From the NCBI RefSeq assembly GCF_000224145.3, contig NW_004190338.2, positions 218,662 to 282,661 on the forward strand: DNA of 64,000 nt, read 5' to 3'. Each line of letters opens with the position of its first letter. Within the stretch, counting starts at the first letter, position 1. Shown here in pieces: positions 39,001 to 52,100 of the stretch. The notes under the pieces were generated by a model. The model had not been told where the DNA came from, did no database searches, and saw only the letters and a list, made by a program, of their open reading frames with translations. The stretch comes from Ciona intestinalis (taxonomy: Eukaryota; Chordata; Ascidiacea; Phlebobranchia; Cionidae). The position numbers and the translations under genes are program-made.

Positions 39001-42000
39001 AAAACCTATTGAATATAAAGATCATTATAATGAATGAATGAATGAATGAATGAATGTAACTTACTTTATCCTTGCATGGCCGGAAAACGACGGTAGTTAT
39101 CACACGGGTTTAACACCTCGTGCCAGCTTACGAGTTACCTTGTATGTTACTTTGTGGGTGATTATTTTTTGGGGATTTTTTTATTTTTTTTGTATGGCTG
39201 ATAATTTGGACAACCCATTAGTGACCACTGGGTTGGAGCATTTGTCGTTAAGTGTCTTGCCCAAGGACACATACGCCCACAATGGTATAATAACTATCAA
39301 AAATGCACTAAATATAATACCAACATGGATAATATAAATAACAGTGAATAAATTGACAGGTGGGCAACTGGTTACACTCCACCACCAGTAGACTCTGTCA
39401 ACTCATTATCGGGCATTAGTGGAAGTTATACAAATGGCGTCATGACTTTTCAGGTGAATTGCTANNNNNNNNNNNNNNNNNNNNNNNNNNNNNNNNNNNN
39501 NNNNNNNNNNNNNNTGCATTGCTACCAGTCATATGTAATATATAAAATAGCTTTAGTAAAAAGCTGTTTATTTTGTGCTTATGTTTTGCTAAAAGAATTA
39601 TTTCTAATATTTTTTATTCTATTTGTTAGTTTTCCATTTTTATTATTTATACCTCTCATCCCGGGTATAGGCCTAATTTATATTAATTAAATGTTAGTCT
39701 GTACGTTGCTAAATAAAGTATGACATATTAAAACATATAAATCTTATAGTTTATAAAGTCATGTCCCACAGAAAGGAATATTTTTTAAGCATAAACTTAT
39801 TTTTATTTTTATATTATAAAACATCAACGCAATATTGGCTTATACCAAATTTTTAAATAATATTTTTTCAGTTTTCTCGTCCAAGAGACACAGGGGATAG
39901 TAGCCAGGATGTGAAATTCACTGATAGCGAGTGTCAACACATGATTTATGCAAGTGGGCCTTTAAACACTGGTCGAACAAACATAAACTACCATACCTCT
40001 ACTCCTATAATCAGTAATAATAAGGTGGGTAATACTTTTAGTTATAAAATACATAAATTTTTATGTATCAAATTTTATGCGCACATAGAATGTTGTTCAA
40101 TAGCAGTTATTACTGTATGCTGTAATGGTTATGCATTAAGCGCTTTTTCTACATTTTTGTTTTAATTTTTTTGTACAACAAATGTCTGTAAAAAAATTAT
40201 TTTTCTTAAAGGCGAGCTGCTATTGAGCCTTTATAAAAATCTTTTTGATCTTATTATTTTTTGCATTCCTTGTACACATTATCTGCTTAAAATATAATCC
40301 TTATATTCCTTCACAGATTTGCATTCGTAGCTGTGGTGTGATTGTCTCACAAGTTATTAGCATTGAAGGAACTTTAACAATGACAGGAAAAGTTTATACA
40401 AGTGATTTGTCCAACCCAAGTTCTCAAACATTTATTAATTTAAAGGCAGAAGTGGAGCCTTTGGTGAGACACACTTTTGAATGTTACAAACCTTTGTGTT
40501 GCATTAGGTTGATATTTAATTTTACACAAGCTATTACCATCTATGGTGGTAATTAAGGTCCTACAGCTGGCACAACCAAAACCTGGTATTTGGACCTGTA
40601 ATTTTTACTCGTTTGTGTTATAAATACATTTATGTTACATTAATCTGTTTACACAATAAACTACATTTGGCCAATGGACCATATATCTCCAATATACATC
40701 ATGCTACTGCTTGGACCCCAAACATACTGTTGAACAATTTTATTACAACAGTTTTTTTAAAATTTATATGCATATTATACCATTTAACCTAAAAACACTT
40801 TCCACCTTTCATGTTTCCTAGCACTTGCTACGGACTGTTATTTCTTTAATACCAAATTCCTGAAGTTCATCACAGTTAAATTAACCTATATTCATTTATT
40901 TAAATTGCAGATTCAAGCTACATTTACAGAAGCAGGACAAGATCTCTCAGCTGGTTCAACAAGCATTGTCACAGTAACTGGTTTCACACAAGGCAGTGTA
41001 ATTGTTAACTACGTGGTTCAAGTCACTCACACTAATTCTTCTATCACACCTACTGATGCAGTGGTAAGAATACAAAACAATCTGTTTTTTAAACTTAAGT
41101 TGCAAATATGTTTTAAATTTTTTGAAACATATTATGGCTCTTTAAGAAATAAAGCTACTTTAAACCTATTTTGTACATATTGTTTTGGCATTTTAAAAGC
41201 AAAACCTGTTATAATCACTTTATGTACATACTGGTTAGGCATTTTTAAAACCAAAGTTGTTTTAATCTTTTTGTGTAGCTGCAAAAATAGATTTTAAGAG
41301 ACAAGTATCCAAATTGGTATCTCAAAACAGGTATTGATGTCTAAAAAAACTGCTACAAAAAAACACTCTTAATTAATGTTTTTATATGAAATTTTAGAAT
41401 CAGCTAGAAAGAGCTTTTAACGACATAATAGCTGCCAACAACGGTTCACTTCCAAACTCCAACATTAAGGTTGCCTCTCTTACAGTGACACGTATGTATT
41501 TCATTATTTCATAAATTTAAAAAATCCATACCTGTTAAAAACAGATATTTTCAGAAATTAAAAAGAAATATGCTAGTAGTAAAATAAAAAGTTAGTGTTT
41601 TTTTAAAAAAAAGAAAAGAAAATGCATCATGGCCCATACATTACATTATTCCAAGTTAGATACCTTAAAACAGTTACATAAAACCATTTCTCTTTTTAAA
41701 TGTATTTTTGCACATAAGCAACTCTATTCAAATTCACCTTTAAAAAATTAATATCGAATTAGTTAAAATTAACTTTTTCATTTCATTTTCAGAACAAGTG
41801 CCTGCAACTACAGCAGCCCCTGTACCACCTGAACCTTTTGCTGAATGGAAGATAGCTGTGATATGCGCTTGTATACTTGCTGCTGCCGCCATTATTGCTG
41901 CGGTGGCTGCTACATGTATTAGAATGCATAGGAAAGAGGGTAAGCTTGATATTAATAGTTAGTTTTTTATTTCTTCTTGGGTTTTTGTAGCAAAGATTGG

Positions 42001-42894
42001 AAAAAAGCAAAATAATGGAAAATAATATTTAAAAATATTATTTTTTAAAAATGTTTTAGGTATTGCAGAAAAAGGCAACGTTATATAAGAAATCCCATAA
42101 AAAAGAATCTCACTCTTTTTATCATAGCTAGTATTATAAAAAGTAATTTTGTGAAATGGACCCTTAATAAAGTTTATAGTTGCCAATTGCATAGCTTAAT
42201 GTTCTATTTGTCCAATTACAGTGGCAAACATCATAAAACTAATAATTAGTGGGTATAATTATAAATATTTAGAGCATGTTATGTCATCTTTTAAAGCAGG
42301 TTTCAAACAATTTTATTATTAACATATCAATTTTTGCAGACACTTCTTCTGTCATGCCGATGAAGAAAAGTGAAAAAGCAGGATTTGCAAACCCAGTAGG
42401 TAATGAATATGAAGAACTACATGAGGTATGTTGAATGCTTTTAGTAATTTTTTGTTGCTATCAAACTTTAGTTTAAATTAAAATGGCCGGAAAGTAATTA
42501 GCATCTCTGCCTTTCGACTAGACACTAGAGTTTTGGGTTCAAAGCTCGATGCTGCTATTATTGAGTGTGTGCCGTTTAGCAGACACTTAAAGGCAATTTC
42601 TCCAACACAGTGGTCTATTGTCGTTTAACTAAATTGTCAAAATTCACCATGCATTTAAAATAATAAAAAACAAATATGTACCCACACAGTTACATATATG
42701 GCAACTAGTAAGCAGACACAAAATGTATGCAACAGAACACTCGTGTTATAACGACTGCTGTTGCCTCTCTGCATGAGTATATATAGGCACCATTCATTCA
42801 TTAATTTATTCTTGTGTTTTAGAAAACATCTCGTGCTGGTTCATCAGGTAGCTCTGCCAGTGGTGACGTTGACAAAATGCAAGAAAAAGTGTAA
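33086..42894 (+). CDS. Membrane protein: copper histidine-brace (LPMO/X325-like), EGF x2, DOMON x2, SEA, TM
   Basis: Twenty exons, all in phase, 1111 aa: 33086-33242, 33853-33923, 34105-34196, 34301-34836, 34909-35028, 35343-35623, 35685-36171, 36323-36472, 36634-36763, 37034-37110, 37705-37874, 38107-38225, 39360-39453, 39872-40024, 40317-40463, 40911-41063, 41398-41491, 41793-41939, 42340-42425, 42823-42894. Signal peptide 1-20 would expose His21 ([10 protein letters not shown], then GPCG), as in copper histidine-brace proteins; a second His sits in [11 protein letters not shown] (His75) and FWSCSDVTI gives a candidate third ligand (Asp146). Then an EPEPTG stalk (about 178-230), EGFs (241-325), DOMON-1 (326-700, interrupted by EPEPTG repeats at about 448-559), DOMON-2 (701-879; candidate haem ligands Met776, His851), SEA (880-1011, cleavage-like GSVIV), membrane helix about 1030-1054 and a basic/acidic tail. 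Substrate and catalysis unknown; an extracellular copper/haem redox or glycan-binding role is inference. Confidence 0.88.
34507..34672 (+). repeat. Coding minisatellite, EPEPTG units (first)
   Basis: Tandem GAACCAGAACCAACTGGA-type 18-mers and shortened units inside exon 4, encoding a Pro/Glu/Thr-rich stalk between the copper domain and EGF-1. Confidence 0.9.
35770..36104 (+). repeat. Coding minisatellite, EPEPTG units (second, longer)
   Basis: About 330 bp of GAACCAGAACCAACTGGA-type units inside exon 7, the same codon unit as the first array. It falls within DOMON-1. Strong third-position similarity between units suggests recent expansion and likely length variation. Confidence 0.9.
36235..36322 (-). 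repeat. SINE fragment adjoining an exon acceptor
   Basis: GAATGAAAATGTAACTTG, GGCAAGGCAACAACAGTTGT and ACATGGGTGTTCC are the tail half of the SINE; it runs into the polypyrimidine tract and AG at 36321-36322 of exon 8 of the copper-DOMON gene. Confidence 0.55.
39030..39292 (-). repeat. tRNA-derived SINE with GAAT tail
   Basis: Clear (GAAT)n tail at the left, then ACTTACTTTATCCTTGCATG, CAGCTTACGAGTTACC, CAACCCATTAGTGACCACTG and CACATACGCCCACAATGGTA. The head is missing. Intron before exon 13 of the copper-DOMON gene. Confidence 0.75.
42480..42800 (+). repeat. tRNA-derived SINE with head, plus orientation
   Basis: tRNA-like head (AAGTAATTAGCATCTCTGCC; B-box-like GGGTTCAAAGCTCGA), body CAATTTCTCCAACACAGTGG, then GTTATAACGACTGCTGTTGC and a CATTCATTCATTAA-like tail. 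Sits in the last intron of the copper-DOMON gene. Confidence 0.7.
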
Positions 42895-45172
42895 TATGCA
42901 ACTTAATATTGAGTTCCAGTTCTGTATAAAACATCAGACAAACATGGTTTTAACCCATGGAAAAAATGTCGATGAGATGAAATAGAATAAGTTTTCATGC
43001 AGCACTTATTTCAATTTAAAATATACATTCTTATTTTTATTGCATATTTCTAAATAACGTTTTTCGAGAGTTAAAATCTTAACAATGGTAAATAAGAATC
43101 ATCTCTTTAGTTTTGATGTAAAAGCTATTTTCATTATTTTTGTTGTTGTTTTTGTTTTACGCATATTTATACTTTATTTTCTTTTCCTATATCAAAGAAC
43201 TTAATTTACAATAAACGCATTCTTTTCGAACTGAAAATTCTCTGCAAAAATATTTTGACTTTAAATTTCCAGATGAAAACACTTTTTTCCTTTTTATATA
43301 ATTCTACAAAAACAATCGTGTGTTGGATTGAGTTTGTGTATAATAAAATACGACATACACATTCGCTTGTTTAATAGTATGGTGACATGGTGGTACAGGA
43401 GAGCATAACTCCAATGCATAGCTCCAATCGTATTTCATTATAAAATAATTTTATAATAAAGAACTTGTGAACACCTGTTAACAATATCGTCCTGGGGCAA
43501 ATATGCAATGTTAAAAAATCACATGGTGTTAATTATGAACTATGTTTCAATTGTAACCAATAAAAAAAGTGCTGTTCCAACACTCGTACATGCCTATGAA
43601 CAAACAAGGTAATCTTAATTACATGCTAATTAGACAGTTTTTTTTTTTCTAAAGTACATGAATATATATTTTGATTTATTAAAAGTGTAACAGTAAGGTG
43701 CTAACTTTATAGTATGCAAGTTTAAATTATCCAGTATTGCAACTTAATAAAAATAGGCCGAAATATATTGTAAAGTATGATTGTGTCTAAAGAAATTAGT
43801 ATTGGTTTGTAAACAAATGAATATGCCTATATTAAGTTTATGTGGTACACACACACCACAGTTAAATTTGTACACACAAGCCGAAAAAGAATATATATAT
43901 ACGTTAAAAAGTTTAGCTTGTGGCCCACACATTGTAGTTTTGCCGATATTTATTGTCAAAATTTTAAATGTTTGTAATTTAACACGTTCTACATCCTGGG
44001 TAATTCAAATATGGTGTACTACTATATTAACAAAGTAATATATGGGAACACATTAGAAACTCAGTCACTGGCAACAGAAGATAAATTACGAAAAATTTAA
44101 ACCTAATGATCAGGCGTAAAATTTTAGTTTGTGTTAGTACCTGTATTGATAAAAAAAATATGTATTACAATACAAACAAGGATTTGGAACTGTCCCAATT
44201 TACACACCTGGTGGGAATCATTTAATATCTGCTTAGGTATCCCAATTTTCCCTACATTACTATATTAAGAATAAAAATTGAGAATCTCGGTATATAGGAA
44301 AAATGTTTTTTTTTTTCATTTTTACACAACCTAATAGCAGTCCAACCTAATAGCAGTCCAAATATCTTACAGAACACACCTGCTGCATTAAAAAAAAACT
44401 TTCACCTATGGAATGCAGCAAACATGGCATTATGGTTATCATGAGAACAGCTACATCACCTTCATATCACTGACGAAATACATCTTTACCAACGGTCTCT
44501 TCTAACTTTAGTCTTTACAGGAGCTGGGATGTGTTAAATGGTTGTTTCGTTAACAAATAAAAATAACACACGAAAATAAAAAATATCATTGCTTATAAAG
44601 CAAGAAAAATTTCTGAAATATGGAAACACAGTTTGGGTATGTTTAAATGATTAGGTTCTTTAAAACATTACTTTGTACAAAGAACTGTGTGTAGATGAAG
44701 TATTATTTATTATCCAATTTACTTGAAACACACCACTTTATTATGCCAACGTGAGGTGTCAAATTCCCTGGCATGCACCCTGTTCTAATAGTTTATGCCA
44801 ACAGTAGAAAGGGAGTTTCCACAATGTTTTAGGTTTATGCAGTATTCTGTAGGATATTTGGACCCCTATTTAATTGTGTAAAAATGAATTATGTTATTAT
44901 TATAGATTATGTTATTATTACATTTCTATATAATGGATAACCTGGAATATTGAGTGTAATATGAGTGTTTACTTCAGTTAGTCAATCATTACAACAATGT
45001 ACATAAGTATCAATATTTACTTTATCACAGTGTAATACAGTTTGACTTCGAGTAGAACCATGTATGGTAGTTCATGTGTGATTTTGACAGCCAGGAAAGA
45101 ATTTAAACGCTTTAGTTTTAATAATTTTAATTTATTAGAGATTTCTAAAGATTTGTATTGTAAATCACTGTA
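42895..45172. other. 3' UTR of the copper-DOMON gene and intergenic spacer
   Basis: A poly(A) signal AATAAA at 43210-43215 lies about 315 bp after the stop codon. The rest is AT-rich with one badly decayed MITE (about 44170-44270); no exon recognised. Confidence 0.55.
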
Positions 45173-47619
45173 ATGGAAACACAGCATCAAGACAGCAGTG
45201 AAATATGTGAGGAGGAAAACACACTGGTTGAGGAGTTGAAGCTGGCTTGTGATAAGGACAATAAAGAAGTTGATTTAAAGAAATCGTCACAAGCACTTCA
45301 TGCAATGGCAAATTTATATGCAGAAAAAAGCAAACAAAAAAGTTAAGTTACATTCGCAGTGCCGCACTTTACAATGCTGCCTTTATTCGGAACAAAGAAA
45401 ATAATGAAATAAAAAGTAATTTGGACAGTTTATACATTGAGGTTCTTAATGTCGCAGGAGCTGAGATGAAAACAGACAATTTGGTTGAATTTTCCAATAA
45501 AGTGAAACGGAAGCTTAAGAGTTACAGGGAAAGATTAAAGAGCGTTAAATTTCCATTGATACCGGAAAATGTAGAAGAAGAAGAACTTGTTGCCTTGGGG
45601 GAAGATAAAATCAACAAGGTGAAGGAGATGCAAGATGATGTTACTGCAAATTACACTGAGTTAATGAAGTATGTGTCTGACAAATGTGAGAAGATCATGG
45701 GGAAGCCACCTTGTAAGTACACAGTTGTAGGAATGGGGTCATTGGCTCGTGCCCAGATTACTCTGTATTCTGATTTTGAGCATGTAATTGTTCTGGATGA
45801 TAAAGTTGGTAACATGAATGAACAGGAAAGAAAGAAGGATATGAGATACTTCAAGTGGTTTACCACTATCTTCCACATTATTGTGATTAACTTAGGAGAA
45901 ACCATACTTCCTGCTGTTGCAATCCCCACTCTAAATGGAGAAAAGGGAAACTGGTTTTATGATAGCATTACTCCAAGAGGCATCTCCTTTGACGGAATGA
46001 TGCCATATGCAAGCAAAATACCGCTTGGCAGGCAACAGTCGACCAAAGAGAAGCCATGGAAAACAGAATTGATTAAACCAGTAGCGGAAATGGTGAAATA
46101 CTTGAGCTGTGAAGAAGATATGAAACAAGGATATCATCTCGCTGATATCTTGTCCAAGACATGCTATGTAGCTGGTGATCAATCTTTGTACAAAGATTTT
46201 GAAAAAAGAGCAAACTCATTTGTTGTTCAAAACGATAAATCCAGTGATTTTAAGCAATTGAAAAAACAGATAAATGATGATTTAAACAATTTCCAGCCAT
46301 TGATTCAATTTTGCGGTTTAAGATTTAATGCAAGAAACAATAATATCAAACGCCTGGTCTACAGAAATGCAACTTTGTTTATAGCTGCTCTTGGAAGATT
46401 ACATTGCATTCAAGAATCCTCATGCTTTGATGTTTTGGATAAATTGAAAACCAATGGACTTTTCAAGGAACAAATCCGACACAAATTGAAGTTTATGGTG
46501 GCTGTAGCTTTAGAGATAAGATTCAAAATGTATATGAAGAGTGGAAAGCAGGATGATTCTATTTTTGTCAATAATGATGCACATATACAGACTTTGGTTA
46601 AACATTTAGAAGCCTTTGTGGGAAAGGAAAGCTTGATCCAATTTGTTGCAACAGCAGTACAGCTTACTGAACATTTTTGGAGTAAAGTCTTTGAATTATT
46701 TAGTGATAAAATGGTATACTCAAATAACAGGATTCTTGCTGTGGCTATGTTGAAAATGGATGAAGATTTTAAAATAAAATGCCAATTATTTTTACAAGAT
46801 GATACAAGTATTGATGAAAACATCATTGAGGTTGTATTAAGGTTTATTACTGATGTATTGCAATATACAACAGTGTTTCTGGAATATCCTAATATTGGTT
46901 TAAAGATTGCAAGAAAAATATTAGTGTACTGTAAAGATACAGAACAAGTGTTTGTTGCCAAATCATATATATTTTACTTTCTTGTCTATTTAGATGACAA
47001 AACCGATGAAGTGGAAATGCTTAGGAATCAGTTGAGGGAAATTATAAAAGGAAGAAGATTAATCTGCAAATATAAAGAAAAAAAAAGATATTTGAATTGT
47101 TGGTGGGCTGTTTATAACTATGCACATGCTTTGTTCAGAATGAATCAAGACAAATTATACCTTAATGTGCATGAGCACTTAGTACAGCTCAATAACTTAA
47201 ACTCAGACTATACAAACACTTGGGGTTGTTATAATATGCTTTTAATTAAATCTGGAGCTTTACTGCGTTTAAAATATTTTAGCGATACTGTAGTAGTAGC
47301 AAAGGAGATGTTATTGTTTCAAATAGAACCTACAGGAGTTTTGAAACCATTTTGTTACTTCTTACTTGCAATATGTCACTTTGGTTTAAAAAACTTTGTT
47401 GAATCGCTTATTTGTAATGTACAAGCTATTCGTGAAGTTAAGGCAACACATAGGCCACAATGGATGGGAATGTGGGAAAACACTTTTAACAGTTTACATT
47501 TCCTACTGACAACATTGTTGCCAGAACAAAGTAATGAGGTGCTTGATTTACTTTGGAGTAAGATATGTGATGATATGAGTGAATATGCTTTTCAAATATA
47601 TAATTATAAAATGAATTAA
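45173..47619 (+). CDS. DUF294-like nucleotidyltransferase/TPR-like protein, intronless, frame interrupted near start
   Basis: Single-exon gene. A long frame from 45351 to 47619 encodes an NTase-fold core with the motif GMGSLARAQITLYSDFEH at 45730-45783 (Gly-Ser, then Asp-x-Glu), typical of DUF294/GlnD-like nucleotidyltransferases, followed by HKLKFMVAVALEIRFKMYM and a long helical, TPR-like C-terminus. A start at ATG 45173 opens a 57-codon frame ending in LYAEKSKQKS; the protein-like sequence resumes in another frame as YIRSAALYNAAFIRN. The switch falls on a 5 bp tandem duplication, AGTTA twice at 45341-45350. One copy alone would keep one frame from 45173, giving about 814 codons. It is therefore a recent pseudogene, a polymorphic allele, a sequencing error, or a gene using a downstream start. 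Related multi-copy proteins are known from aquatic invertebrates; function unknown. Confidence 0.7.
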
Positions 47620-49137
47620 AAGTGTCCCCATATACTTAATATTTGTCGTTAATTCTTTGTGTATAACTACCATTATCCAAGTTTTTTACAAATTAAATGT
47701 GTCTACAATTATAAATGTATCACAGTTATCACACCATGCTTTCCCACTATGATGTGTCCTCTTTGAACTGTAATTTTTGCCGATCATCTGATTTGTGCAA
47801 ATAATGCAAATACAATTATAAAGTAGCACCTTAGTGTGTTGGTGGGGTGGACAGGAGAGAGCAGAAATTAAGGAAGACACAAAGTTTCCATGATTATCTT
47901 GGTCAGGTTGAACTGCATTTACTGTCCTGATGTGACAATTAAGTTTTTAGCGGAAAACTACGAGCTCTTAAGGCTAAGCAAAAAGAGGTAAAAAATGTTT
48001 GGCACTATAGTGGAATCTTCAGCACATTACGACTAGGCTGATGTTAGAGGTTGGTAGTTAAGGGTTACCGGAGTCTGCAGTTACTAGTTAGCAAATAACG
48101 CAGGGGAAGAATTCTTCACTAGCACCAGATACTTTTAGAAAAATAGAATCCAAAATATCAGGGACTCATGAGAACCATAGTTTTTGAGTAAGGAGAAGTA
48201 CTGATCTAAAAATGTGGAAAGAAGTAAAATAAAAAATACTATTTATTTGGCTGAATGTGAAGCCCCTTTTTATGCAAAAAGTTCTATTTTCTAACAAATA
48301 TATATATTTTTTTTATAATTCAAACACAGGTATTGTACGCTTTATAGGAACAAGAGAACTGAGCTGTAATGAATAAGCACGCTCCAATTTATTATTAACA
48401 ATAGTATAAAAAGATGTGTGAATACGCATTTTACAACTTTGGGCCATGTGTTGAATTGTAAATTTACACTAATTAACAGCTTGTCGGGCGGTAAATATGC
48501 CATGTTAGAAGTTAATATTAATCTCATGATGTTTAAGTAAAAAATGTTTCAATTGTGACCAAATGTATGAAGTTGTTTTAATGCGTCCGGGGTTAAATCG
48601 CAATGGTTTGATATAGGCGTTATTCGTTGCGTGGATTTCTTCTCAGACTCACACGCTCCAAATTCCGAAACAGTATAAATGCTGTTTCGACAGTCCGTAA
48701 GAGTGGGAACAGTGGTGTAAACGTTGAAGAGAATGGAAACAGATTATAACGTACCGAGTTTGTTGCTTGCCCAGCGGAACAACTACTGTGTATTTATTTT
48801 AATAAGAGAGGGGGGTTGCTATTACCCTTCTACTTAAAAAAATGCCACTCAAAAGATTGCTGCCAAAGATTGCTGTTTCTGATTATTAAATAAGCCCCAT
48901 TTTGTAAAATTATTTGACTATAACACTTGAACCTTAATTGTAACGTCGTGTCGGGGAACGTTTTTAGCTGAGCGGGTAGTAAATTTGGACCGGGTACAAA
49001 TTCAACGGTCGGAATAAATCAATCACGACACCGGCCATTTAATAATAAATCAGATACATTTTTTTATTTTATATTTTATTTTATATTTTTAAATAAAACG
49101 AATGTTATAAATAAATAATTGTAATAACAGGTAAACT
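47620..49137. other. Intergenic, with a foldback relative
   Basis: Between the convergent nucleotidyltransferase and BTB-kelch genes. About 48000-48126 is related to the 20882-21050 foldback (TTAGCAAATAACG, GAAGAATTCTTCACTAGCAC). No gene recognised. Confidence 0.5.
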
Positions 49138-52100
49138 TTAACTGCTTGTAAATAAAGTATGAAAATCCTTTATTGGAAATTCGATATTTTTTCGAAAATT
49201 AATCGACTTCGCACTTGATTTCCATCTTGATGACGTCATATCATATTGATACGTGGTGGTGACGTCACCTTTCACGCTGGTTACGGAAACGCAGTTATGT
49301 TCAATGGTGCACGAAAGAGTCATCTTACTTTGGAAGAGTGGAATCTTTTCCGCAGGCAAATTGTTTAACCTTAAAGAATCGTCAAAAGTTATAAAATGAT
49401 GAAAAACAAATTTGTTACCAAAAACTTTATCAATACAGTTCGATGTTTTCTAAATATAATGAAATGTCATTAAAATTTATATTAATATATAAAATGTTGA
49501 AACAAAACAGAAAAATATTACGAAATAATAACCGTATAGCTGGAAAATATTACAAATCAAAAAGTTAAACGTGAAAAAATAATAAATGTCAAAACTACAA
49601 ATTCCAACTAAATTTAAATTACAAATAAACTTCCGGATTATTACAAAACAAAATTCGTTTAAAAACTGACTTTATGAATTTTGTTTGGTCGAGACAAAGT
49701 GGTTTGGAAAGTTCGGTCCATCGATCGTAGTTCAGGTCGTTTTCGAAACATCGGAATCCTGATGACGTCATCTGAGTGACGTCATTACACACGACGAAAA
49801 CGCGCGATTTATATGACGTCATCACTGGGTTCGTGCACTGCACTGGTAGAAGAGAACCAGACGAACATCTAAAAATGATCCCATTAGAAAAAAAAACAGG
49901 TATAGTGAGGTCGGGTAAGATGGGACACTTTTGAAACATGATATCCAAATATCCTGGTCCTGTTTTAAACAATTCAAAACGGTCTATTAGAGTCGCAAGG
50001 ATACGGTTTTATATTTTTAAATTGTTCACTTTTTATTACCAAATGAATGAGAAAATAGAATGACAAAGTGTCCCATCCTTCCCACCCTACTTCATGTTTA
50101 ATTGCAAAATATGCTTCTTTTGTTTAATACGTATATGAAGTCATTTAACCTAAATTCGCCTTAAAAAGATAATACAATTTTTCGTTCAGTGACCGCCATT
50201 GAAGCAGTTATAAAACGAATTAGTATATCTTTATAAATAAAATATTCTCACTTATTTTTCTCGACATCAAACATCACACATTGCATCGGGTTGGTCTTTC
50301 CTCCGCAGACAACGATCACTTTACGTGAAGTGGTAACTTTGGTGGGGGCTGGTGAACTTTTACTGATATCTGATAACAAAAAAAGTTCAACAATGCTGAA
50401 ATCTTTGTATGTGGTTAAGGTAAGCACTTATACGCTATACTGTACTATGGATATGCGTCAGTACTTGTGCAAGATACTTAATGTTAATTCCTTTAAATAT
50501 GCAGTCACCAATAGGTTGTCTAAGATGTCATATTTGTAAAAAAAAAACATGAACCGAAAAGTTACACACGCATAATAAGTCGTAAGCGGGCCCTTACTTA
50601 TACGAAGATAAATAAGTTCCAGACATTCACCCATATATATACTAGGGTGGGGGAAGATGGGACGCCTTTAGCACATAATATCCAAATTTCCTAATCGTGT
50701 TTTTAACAATTAACAACGGTCTATGGGAGTTTTAATTTTCTTTGTTTACTACCAAACGGGACGAGAAAAGAGAATGAATAGGTGTCCCATCTTACCCCCC
50801 CTCTACTATATATATATATATGTAACGCTGGCTTAAGCAGTTGATTTAAAACTTGCCTTTTTCTTGGTTAACTTTTTTCGCATTAACTGTATTATGTCTT
50901 GGAGATTTATTTCTCTGCGTTTTATGTTTTGCTTCTTCAAACCCAGCAGTTATAGCAGAAGTCAAACGATGTCCAAACGTCTTTTTCCTGTTCGGTGATG
51001 CTGGTGGTTTGGTTTTGCTCGTTTCGCTCTAAAAATACAAAAACCTTTTTTAGAAAACCTATGTGTCATTGGGCGATTCAATTAACGAACATTGCTCTAA
51101 TCCAGTAGTTTCAAATGAGTTTTTCAAATTGTCAGCCATGTAGTAAAAAAAAGCACTAACGAAGGTAAAAATGTGACAACTAAGCAGGCACGAGGTGTTT
51201 GAAACAAGATAACTGTATTATAATTATCCTTCCCGCTACGTCAGGATGATATCTACAATTAATTATTCATATTTTTTTAAGGTACCAAACTTAGTTTTAT
51301 CAAAACTTCATTAAACTACATTTAAATACTCTGCTATTAATCGCAGCGCTATACCTTGTCCAAGTCCGACAGCGATGACGTAACGCGTCGTGATGACGTC
51401 ATCACGCATGACGTAGCGGCATGGTAATAGCTTGGGCTGATAAGTGAAGCAACCAACTTCCAGTTACGGGGACCATTATCAGGGTTAAGGTCCAACATCT
51501 CAATGGAAGAAGTAGGACAACATTCGACTGAACCTGTAAGCAGAAATGCGAAATGGTCAGTGGACATATATACCAGCTATTTGCTGGATGTATATAGTCG
51601 GTCATAGCGAAATGGAAACCGCTATAGCGCATAACATCAGATATTTCTAGTCGTGTTTTTAGGAAATAACAACGCTCTTTTATGGTCGCGTGGATGCAGG
51701 TATGTAATTCTGTAAGAAATATTTGTTTACTGCCAAACGGGACTAAAGGAGAATGAAAACATGGATCATCTTACCCCAACCTACTATATATGATATTGCT
51801 TATCCTAATATAATACAGCATGCCAGAAAATGTGTGCGAATATGTGACAAAGTAATCCTTACACCTGCAGCTTATTGTTAGTGTAGCGTGAGAAGGTTTA
51901 CCTTTATCAAAAGTTTCATTTAAACCACCGACCGCGTACAACACCCCTTCCAATTGTATAAGTGAGAAATGCGACCTCCGTAATCTCATGTCAGCCACAA
52001 AACTCCACTTCGAGTCTTCGTACCTGAAGGTAACGGAATGTATAAATGTAACTTATTTATTCTGGCGTGGCAGGGCAACGACAGTTATAACACGGGTGTT

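Noticed and set aside
42485-42560. tRNA-like A and B boxes
   Set aside because: Part of a SINE head; no cloverleaf with paired acceptor stem, so not called as a tRNA gene.
46410-46961. 183-codon frame antisense to the nucleotidyltransferase gene
   Set aside because: No family resemblance; lies opposite a clearly protein-like frame.
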